A stretch of DNA of 64,000 nucleotides, from positions 1,984,001 to 2,048,000 of the forward strand of contig CM062385.1 of NCBI GenBank assembly GCA_031310005.1, written 5' to 3'. This stretch comes from Dactylellina haptotyla. Lineage: Eukaryota > Ascomycota > Orbiliomycetes > Orbiliales > Orbiliaceae. The position numbers and the translations under genes were made by a program. A model generated the notes under the pieces. That model saw only the letters and a list, made by a program, of their open reading frames with translations. It ran no database searches and had not been told where the DNA came from. Positions 56,336-64,000 of this stretch are shown here, one piece after another; position 1 is the first letter of the stretch; each line of letters opens with the position of its first letter.

Positions 56336-57600
56336 TTACGGTCTAAGGGTGCTCAGAAGGCGGCACTTGTCTGTTTCAAACCTGCAAGAATGCTGACTCT
56401 CAATTACACCCCAGCGGTTGGGTCTATGAGGGGCTGTACAGACAAACCTGGAAGCCACAGCCGCTTCACCGGTGGTCATATAGGTAATTGTGGCAAATCT
56501 CTTCTTTAGCTCATTCAATGTTCCGTGCCAAACCTGGTCACCTTTGAGCAGCTCCCACAAGCCTGAATTTCTAATAGAACGTAGGAATGATCCGTAAATC
56601 AGACTCTGGCAGACTTCATCTGAACACCATCCCTTAGTTTCTCCGGAACCATCCAAAAAGCCTTTGAGCAGATTCCGAAGCTTCAATATCATTGTTTCGA
56701 TTCTCTTCTCCCGTTCTATTTTAATTTCGTCTGGAAATACAAATATGAGTTTTAAAATTCTTAGGTTATGGAGACTATACACTTACTTTTGACATAATTC
56801 AATATCAGTTCGACGGGAACCTCTCGTTCTCCTCTTTTGATGTAAGATTCACATTCACTTAGAGAACTGGAATTTTCTACCAGCTGTGATATGAGCTCTG
56901 GGACGTATTTAGTAGTCCCGAATACCTTCGAAATGAAGAGCCAATCTTCATGACCAGGCAAGAGAAGAGTAGATTCCCAAGGAGCTCGCCAACTATCAAA
57001 CCAAGGTTTGAAAATTTTGGCACAGTCATACTTATCACAGACAACTGCCAAACTTTTTAGATCGGAAAAGCTTAAAGTGGAAGGTATCGTATCCATTTGA
57101 AAATGACTGCATCTTAAAATCATCGCGAGGAATTTCTCGTCGTCGTCCTCGAGATTCAGAACGGTTACCTCTGTGCCATTGTATTCCATTGTCTCCTTTT
57201 TGAAAGGTGCATCCGGATCCAAGCTCTTTCGCCACACGGGCGATATGAGGCTGAGGACTTGACTCAAGACAAGGTAGTGATCGATTTTATTTCCATATGT
57301 AAGTTTCACAAGAACGTCGCCTGTGGGACAGAGAATAGCTTGTGTTGCCTCGCCCTCAATTGGTGGGATTTCCTCTCCTGAACTAGGTTTTGCTGGTGAG
57401 CGTTCGAAATTGGCGTCCAGCGTTTGCTTCGAGAATTGGTCGAGCTCGGTTGGCCAGATAACAGTAGTCATCGCTCTGGTTTGTTGAAGAACTTTTGTCT
57501 TCGGCGGTCGCTGGGATATGGAACAGATCAAGTTTTCGGAGCTGATAAGGGTATTTTTGGGGCTGATAACAGAATTTGCGATGTTCGGTACGGCATACAA
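56336..57600 (-). CDS. BTB/POZ-domain protein (402 aa, 2 exons)
   Basis: Exon 1 is 57600-56787, the intron 56786-56731 (GTAAGTG...CCAG) and exon 2 56730-56336; the sum is 403 codons. The start may be at 57600 or at the internal MTTVIWPTEL (57471). The BTB region spans about residues 85-190. It begins with ILCPTGDVLVKLTYG, continues with LSQVLSLISPVWRKSL, and has the typical later segment FLAMILRCSHFQ and LAVVCDKYDC. This is the common arrangement of fungal stand-alone BTB proteins, which mediate protein-protein contacts and in some cases bring substrates to Cullin-3 ligases. The C-terminal half has no recognised domain. It is tail-to-head with Argonaute on the same strand. Confidence 0.85.
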
Positions 57601-57983
57601 AAATCAATATATCTTCTCTACTAAAACAGCCAGCCTTGCTCACTGATTAGACATATAAATTTAGCGCGAGCGCTTAAGCATTGTTGACGCGCGACGCGTA
57701 TTTTCTATGTTGCCGGGGCCTCTATATCAAGTTGATTTCCCGAATTTCATATTATTTTCAAATCTCGAAACGAGACCGGCTCCTCGGAGGAGATGATTAT
57801 GCAAAAAGAGTGGTATTAATTCCAATGCAGGATCATTCAACTATACCTAAGTTTCACTAATTCAATCTGGCTACTAGCCACTAATTATAGCTATCGGGAA
57901 TTACATCTCAAAGTTTTGAAAAGGACTCAGTCTAGTCTTCATCCTCCTTGTATCTTACCAACCAAGTATCCTCTCATACGAAA
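57601..57983. other. Spacer between Argonaute and the BTB gene
   Basis: About 380 bp, the 3' flank of Argonaute and promoter of the BTB gene. No coding signal. Confidence 0.5.
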
Positions 57984-60900
57984 CTAAATATACCACATAC
58001 TGCTCTTAAGATGCTCGTGGATTCCATCTCCAAAGTATTCACGGGCCTTCGTAACGACCTGCTGAGTTGACCAATTTTTAGAGCCGGGCTCAGCACCCGT
58101 GAGCAAGGGGTGAATATAGAAGCGACCCCGGTCGCAGGCGAGATCGGCGTAGTATGCCGGCGGGACAATAGAAACACCTTTGGTAGCTCGGCCAAAGAGA
58201 TAACACAAATTATGCGTCTATATTGGATTCCTGTTAGAAATATCACATCACCTAAACTCGGAATGGGCGGAGTCAACAACTTACCAGTGTTTGCAGCTTG
58301 TCAGCGGTGAAGCCAATGTCATCGCGGATGACATAATAGTGGGCAGGACGAACGGTGCCCTGCAGACCAGAATGGGCTTGGAGGTAGAAATCGAAGTCAT
58401 ACACGGCGGTTACGGAGCGATCGACGACGGTTCCGGGCTTACAATTGAATTTACCATCCGCGGCCTTATCCTCAGCTGGGTAGAAGCGGGTATGATGGCG
58501 TTTGCCGACAATGACAACTGTGAGTTTTGGAGGCTTGGTGCCAGGTTTGAAGCTCTCGAATGCACGTTCAATCTGTGGTACTTCCAATTGAAGAACTTGA
58601 TCGTATTGTCCTTCGCTGACTCCATCACGATAGAAAAGAACTTTTGTTGGCGTTCTACCGCCGTTATTTTTCGCGTATTCCATAAGACGCTCAACAACCA
58701 TCATTTGTAAGTCTTCGATCATTTCTTTCTTAGACTCTTGAAGGCGGACGGAAGCGGGGAACTGGCCAAAAGTTTTATCGCATGACGCAACAACGGCGGC
58801 TAGGGAAGGAGTTCCTTTGGCGGAACCGGGGGAGGGGTGAGTGACGTCGGCTCCCAGAAGCATAGCGGGGGGTTGGTTGGGCTCCACAAGGGGATCAAGT
58901 TGCTTATCCAAAAGAAGGTGATTGCGGCCGCCGGTCTTGAGGTTTATCTTCATAGCGACATTGGCAAAGTATTGTGCCGCTTTGTGGGGCTCACTGAGAT
59001 TGCCCTTCTTGTTTGCCTTGTCCATGGTGACAACCACAGTTGAGATTCCAGCCACAATATCACCGCCTCGTTTGATGTATTCGTACATCCGCTGATCTTT
59101 GGTTGGGATGAAGCAGAAAACGATCTGAGGCTTATCGGGCCTGGTAGCTGCCCCGGTGAATCGGTCCTTGATCCATTGCAGATTCTTATTGTAGTCGTAA
59201 TTACCAGGTATTTCAGGGCATCGAAGAACAGGTGGCGTATTAGGGACTTGGATACCGGTCAATTTACATTGCTCAGTGAGGTAGCCGAGAGCTTTCTGGA
59301 TCAGCTGATGGGTCGAATCTCTGTTTCCACCAGTGATCCCCAAAGCACCCCAGCTGGTGATCTTTCCCGACCTAGCAAACTTGGATTGAGCAAGATTCCA
59401 GGATGCATTGAACGGGTTTAGAGGCTTGCTTGAATATTGAATTTGTGGCGGGGGGAGGATGCGTGCCGGCACAATAATCATGTGCGGGTCTAGTTTGATG
59501 CCGAACCCAGTCTGCAATACCAAGTTAGTAAGAATCCCGATCCCTTGGGAATTCGAGTGCTGAGACTTACGAGGGTGGGATTTTGAGCGTCGGGCGTATG
59601 TCCGAGCGCCTTGAGACCCGAAGTCGTAATGATAGTGGCATTCTTCGTGGGAGCGTTGCACGCGAAAGTGATCAGGGCGCTGGTGTTGTTGCCGTCAAGG
59701 TTGCCCTTGAACGGTTGGCCGGGTGTGACGGTGCAGAGCTCGGCCGGGAGCCAGTTGGGTCTCTCTTTTGTTCCAACATCGACGACGGGGAGGAGCGGGA
59801 AGTTCAACTTCTTTCTGTACTCTATCATAACATCATCAGCATTAGCATATTTTTCATACTAGTCAAAAGAGGAGGACGATGCTTACTTCTGTTAAAATAG
59901 TCTTTGACGGTGATCAACCCTCCGCCGAATTCTTCGCAATGAAACTTCTCAGTATCCGAATTCCTCGGTCCAACTTTAAAAACAGTCTTCTTCCGCACCC
60001 CTTGGAGATGGTGCAACGAGACCTTGACTCCCTTGAGGAATCGAATCAGCCCATCGATCTCCCTTTCAGACATTGATCTGTTTTGAGGAAGATCGTTGTA
60101 GAGGGCCGCAAACATCAGCTCGTGCAGCGGGCGGTCTTGATAGAATGCACCGGTCCGGACATTGATATTGCACAGGATGCGGTCAAACCCCGGTCTGACT
60201 GAAGAATAAAACCCTTGTATGGCATCCAGGCCACCCCCGATCCCGAATTTTACACCTTGGGGAGGCAAGACAAAGTAGCTGTTTTTCCCGAACTGCACAT
60301 GGTGCTGACTGGGGAACATGGACAAGATGATATTAAGGCATTGTACCAGTGGAGGTGAGTATTTGACGTTCAGAGCTTTGTTTTTGTGGTCCGATTCTCC
60401 CTTGACATAAGACCAAAGATCGCTGATGTTGAGAGTACTGTTCTTGCTAGGCTTGATATCAACCACGTATTCCTTGCTTCTGTCTGTTGCGCCAGGCTCG
60501 TCTTCGTAGTAGAGCTTGACTTTCGCACCACCTGCTGGAATAACGTTCTCCGGTAGCTTCTTCGGAGAGAAGAGTACTTTAGCGAAATCAGTGGCGACGA
60601 CATGTTTAGCCAAGTGCTCTTGAATAAACAATTGAACCACCCGTTTCAAAATAGACTTCTTCTTTTGTTCGTCCGGCGTTACTTTGAGATCATAGACGTA
60701 GACAACAAGATTCTCTCCGCCACCGCCTGGGGCTTTAATATCGACGGGGAAGAAATTGGCTCGGACCAAGACTCTTTCACCGACTGTTCCGAATCCGGGA
60801 CGAGGTGGGTATGCGGGCTCGATATCCGTGATTTCAACATCAGTAGGAGGCTTGACCGAAAGGTTTTTGAAGCTCGCAATCAGAGCTTCTTCGTGGTTGA

Positions 60901-61207
60901 TGATGTCTCGATCGACTGTTGTGGGTCCGCTCGCAGGTCGGAATAATTGAAAGTCCTGGGGGTTACTGTGAGCACCTCGTCCTCCTCCAGGTCCCCCGCG
61001 ACCAGGCCCGCCCCTGCCTCTACCTCGATCGCCTCTTCCCCCTCTATCACCGAATCCAGAAAAGGCGCCTCCTCCTCCTCCTCCTCTTCCTCCACCTCCT
61101 CCCCCGCCACCACCGCCTCGTCCTCCCCCGTACCCGCCGCGGTCTCCTCCACCACGGTCTCCGCGTCCGCGACCACCTCGGCCTCTACCTTGCCCGCGGT
61201 CCGCCAT
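57984..61207 (-). CDS. Argonaute, QDE-2/AGO type, with RGG-rich N-terminus (1,010 aa, 4 exons)
   Basis: Exons are 61207-59887, 59821-59571, 59511-58285 and 58217-57984, with three introns of 59-67 nt; the sum is 1,011 codons. The first roughly 80 residues are RGG/GRG repeats, as in many fungal and animal Argonautes, and are often arginine-methylated and RNA-binding. ArgoN, L1 ([18 protein letters not shown]) and PAZ follow, then PIWI from about 650. The catalytic positions are intact: D746 (GADVTHP), E787 (KKEMIEDL), D820 (YRDGVSEGQ) and D958 ([11 protein letters not shown]), a DEDD tetrad as in fungi. It should slice target RNA guided by small RNAs in quelling-type silencing. The last intron splits QTL from THNLCYLF, a conserved junction region. 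Confidence 0.95.
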
Positions 61208-62452
61208 TTGTTATTCAGAGGTATGTGATTACACACAAGAAAAAAATCCGGAGATTTGATAGAAACTTCGATCCCGAAAGATCAGATTAGCAGATTGCTA
61301 AGTATATTCAGGTGTCATAGGTACTATATCGCAGATATAGTAAAGGAAAAAGCCGTTTGAAAGCGCCGTCGACGTTCTCGTCCTCCCAGAGCCTCAAGAA
61401 TATTGACTAAAATGCGAGCGAGATATGGAGAAAGCGAAAAACGGCCCACACAGCAAGAGCAGCGAGGCTCTGGATTTTAACAGGCCTGAAAAGATGCCTG
61501 AAAAACCGACACCACTCAGCCCAAAAGGCACCTATGCATGCCAAGCGCGCGAAAACAGCGGGAGCAAGGATCCGTTGGGTATGCAAGAATGGGTGGCTGC
61601 GTTGCTTGTTGCGTTGTTTCCTACCTATTCGTGGATATTGCGGACCGTATAGGCAAAAGATCAGGATGGTTGTATTTTTCTGCTAGAATGGAAGAGATGA
61701 TGCAATCCAAGTTGGCGGGGCTGCTATCAACTCCTTTAAACCGTGCTGTTGGGAAGAGAGTTGGTATCACGATTTTGTGCTGGGCGTGCCGAAACGTTTT
61801 GATCATGCGCAGGTCTATTTTTTGAATTTTGACGGGGTTAACGAAGCGATATCATTCGCGAATATTCGAAGAACAAGAGTTAATATGATTCGGCGGGATG
61901 GGATCTCGTTTCAGAGGAGGGCGAAAACACGTGCTGATAGGAGGAAGGTCGACGCTCGGACTCTGAGCTTTTACGAGAACACCACTATCAGATTCCACCC
62001 CACGGTTTATCATTTCAGCGGCGGCAAGCTCTGCCCAAGCAACTTTTGTGTGTCTGTGTCGGAGCCCACTTCGCTTGGGAGCTGGCTCTACAGAGTCCAG
62101 ATTTTGGGTCAAATAACAATGTCCAAACTGGATGCTCGTTGGTTCGTCACCTGAATTTCGGCCCCGGAAACACCGGATGGAGACCCATTTCAACCGCTTG
62201 AAAAGGATCGTCAATGAAGCTTGTCACCGAATCCCAGGGTTCTGCCTGGCCTGAAGATGCAACGCGTAGACGGGAATTGTTTCGTAAGCTAATGGCCCTA
62301 CCTTCTAATCTGGGTCAAGTTTGCTAGGTATCTCAGAATCTGGATACGAAGATCACGAACTGAAAATGAGTATATAAGCCGGATATTTTGCATTTCACAT
62401 CGCTGGAATGGCATTGAACTCATGAAATTTCCATCTCCACCTTGCCTCCAAA
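61208..62452. other. Intergenic region, divergent promoters
   Basis: About 1.2 kb between Argonaute and the carboxypeptidase. Frames here (for example 61777-62154) look random. Confidence 0.5.
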
Positions 62453-64000
62453 ATGAAGCTCGAGATCACCCTCCTCGGGTTGGCAATTCGCCCGGCATTG
62501 GGCTACCTCCGCCCACCCCAACACCATGAGTCAACAGCAGCTGGACGGGATAGATGGGGTTTCCAACAAACCCCCGTTGGTCTTGCCCAGCAGCCATTGG
62601 GCGTTGAAATCCCTGAAATCCCCACCATACCTCGTGGGCAGGGAGCTCTGTATTCCGAGCCGTTCCCAGTTGACGACCCAAACGGAATAAGGGTGCGGCC
62701 AGTTGACGAACGGCTCTGCAAGTCTGGGGCGCGACAACTAACCGGTCACGTTAATGTCACCCAACACAAGAGCCTATTCTTCTGTGAGTTAGCTGTTGCA
62801 TTTTGTCCGCCAACGCCGTTTACCTTCGATGCATCGGCTAGTGAACACGCCAATTTTCTGATTGTAGGCCCCATTTCCAGGGTTCCACGAGTCTAGACGA
62901 GATCCAAAGAATGATCCTTTGATCATATGGCTAAATGGAGGTCCGGGGGCTTCTTCGCTAATGGGTGGGCTTACCGAGCTGGGACCCTGCGCAATAAATG
63001 AAGATGGGACGAATACCACCCATAACCCTAACTCCTGGAGTAATTTCGCCAACATCATGTTTGTGGAGTAAGTTCCAAGTTGGTCTCCGATGTATCATGC
63101 ATCAGGTTATGTTATGTACGGCGTGATGGGAATCAGAATTTCCAAAAAAAACTAATATCAGAAACTATGCTATCAGCCAACCAGCAGGCGTAGGTTTCTC
63201 CACTGCAAGTAACGATTCCTATTTCCCATTCACCACGCAAGACACCGCGACCGACTTTTCTACGTTTATTCGTCGATTATTCAAACATGTTATACCCGAA
63301 TTCGCGACACACAAAGTCCATTTCATGGGGGAGTCCTTCGCAGGTGTATATTTCCCTAGCATCTTAGCCAAGATCCTCGATCAGCAACAACACTTGAAGG
63401 AACTTGGTATCCCAGATCCATTCCCCAAAATCGAATCGTTGGTACTAGCCGATGCCCTGGTTGACTGGGCTGCGAATTCCTTCGGGTTTTATAGAACGGG
63501 ATGTATCGAGCGGCCCGATGAAACTGGAATCGAAGGACAAATACTAAACGATACCGCTTGCGAATGGATCAGTCGGTCCATTTCGGATTGTGAAAGACTA
63601 GGGAGTGAATGTAGGATATCCATGGATGGACCAACGTGTGTAGCTTCGTTCACCCTCTGCTTCCCGATCGGGGATCCTGTCTGGGATCTAGCGCGAGCCG
63701 GAAAGCGAAGCCCTTATGATAGTATGCCCTTGTTCCGTTCCTTTACCAAAAATTTGCGAAAATTTAACCCATGGTTTTCTATCCTCTAGTGCGAGCGGAC
63801 TGCCCCGACCGGGATATTTGCTTGTCCTACTTTGAAAATAGGATGACCACCTACCTAAATCAGCCTCTGGTGCTGGAGCTCCTGGGCCTCCCCAACAACA
63901 CAGTTTATCTGGGCACAAATTATGTGATAAATGATAGATGGAGCAATTGGGGTTATGATACCTACCTTCCTATGATTGATCGTATGAGCAAGATCTTGGA
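62453..64000 (+). CDS. Serine carboxypeptidase, family S10 (5' part, cut by window end)
   Basis: Exons are 62453-62783, 62881-63067, 63177-63721 and 63790 onward to the edge. The three introns all keep phase. A signal peptide is likely at the start (MKLEITLLGLAIRPALG). The family signatures are FHESRRDP, IIWLNGGPGASS (oxyanion region; usually GGPGCSS), DQPAGVGFS (split by intron 2) and GESFAGVYFP, which holds the nucleophile Ser. The Cys-to-Ala change in the first motif and Tyr-to-Phe in GESYAG are variants that occur in divergent members. The Asp and His of the triad lie beyond the window. The enzyme removes C-terminal residues from peptides, secreted or vacuolar. Confidence 0.88.

Noticed and set aside
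60919-61290. Plus-strand frames over the Argonaute N-terminus
   Set aside because: They are antisense shadows of the RGG repeats.
1-64000. Transposons, LTR elements or other mobile DNA
   Set aside because: No transposase, reverse transcriptase or integrase frames, and no terminal repeats were found by eye.

Overview
The window comes from a filamentous ascomycete (Pezizomycotina). The genes carry short 50-90 nt GT-AG introns. They include a QDE-2-type Argonaute, a LaeA-like methyltransferase, a GH16 enzyme with three LysM modules, a CFEM protein, a serine carboxypeptidase and several small or Ser/Thr-rich secreted proteins. The class cannot be fixed from the sequence alone; Leotiomycetes is only a guess. 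I see no transposon, viral fossil, rRNA, tRNA or CRISPR array.

Layout. 0.8-5.5 kb: two secreted proteins separated by about 3 kb of gene-free DNA. 7.1-17.3 kb: a run of unrecognised genes, most of them divergent members of one protein family. 17.9-25.7 kb: an island of ordinary genes (methyltransferase, GH16-LysM, CFEM with a frame break, FAD/NAD disulfide oxidoreductase). 26.1-39.0 kb: a second run of unrecognised genes containing four more members of the same family. 39.9-51.1 kb: one giant secreted repeat protein of about 3,725 residues. 53.4-61.2 kb: a coiled-coil protein, a secreted protein with a Kex2-type site, a BTB protein and Argonaute. 62.4 kb to the end: the start of a serine carboxypeptidase (S10) cut by the window edge.

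The most unusual content is the family, here called the RP/LY family. Ten genes (7156, 10918, 11781, 13136, 14544, 16277, 27193, 28603, 30952 and 35212) share a helical module. It opens with a short strand ending in Tyr-x-Arg-Pro or a variant. Some 90-105 residues later (about 123 in one copy) it closes with a helix of the form GYxLYKxxxxxKxxL. Everything around the module differs. Four copies, contiguous apart from intergenic DNA, are predicted tail-anchored membrane proteins. One has two hydrophobic segments. Three are short or soluble. Two are large, multi-exon, acidic, nuclear-looking proteins with activation-domain-like stretches. At the protein level the copies are almost unrecognisable outside the two motifs, which points to an old, fast-evolving local expansion. 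I recognise no known family. An arms-race, allorecognition or drive role is only a hypothesis.

Exon models were worked out by hand from reading frame, GT/AG signals and phase. All models listed as joins sum to whole codons, except the CFEM gene, which cannot be joined in frame.
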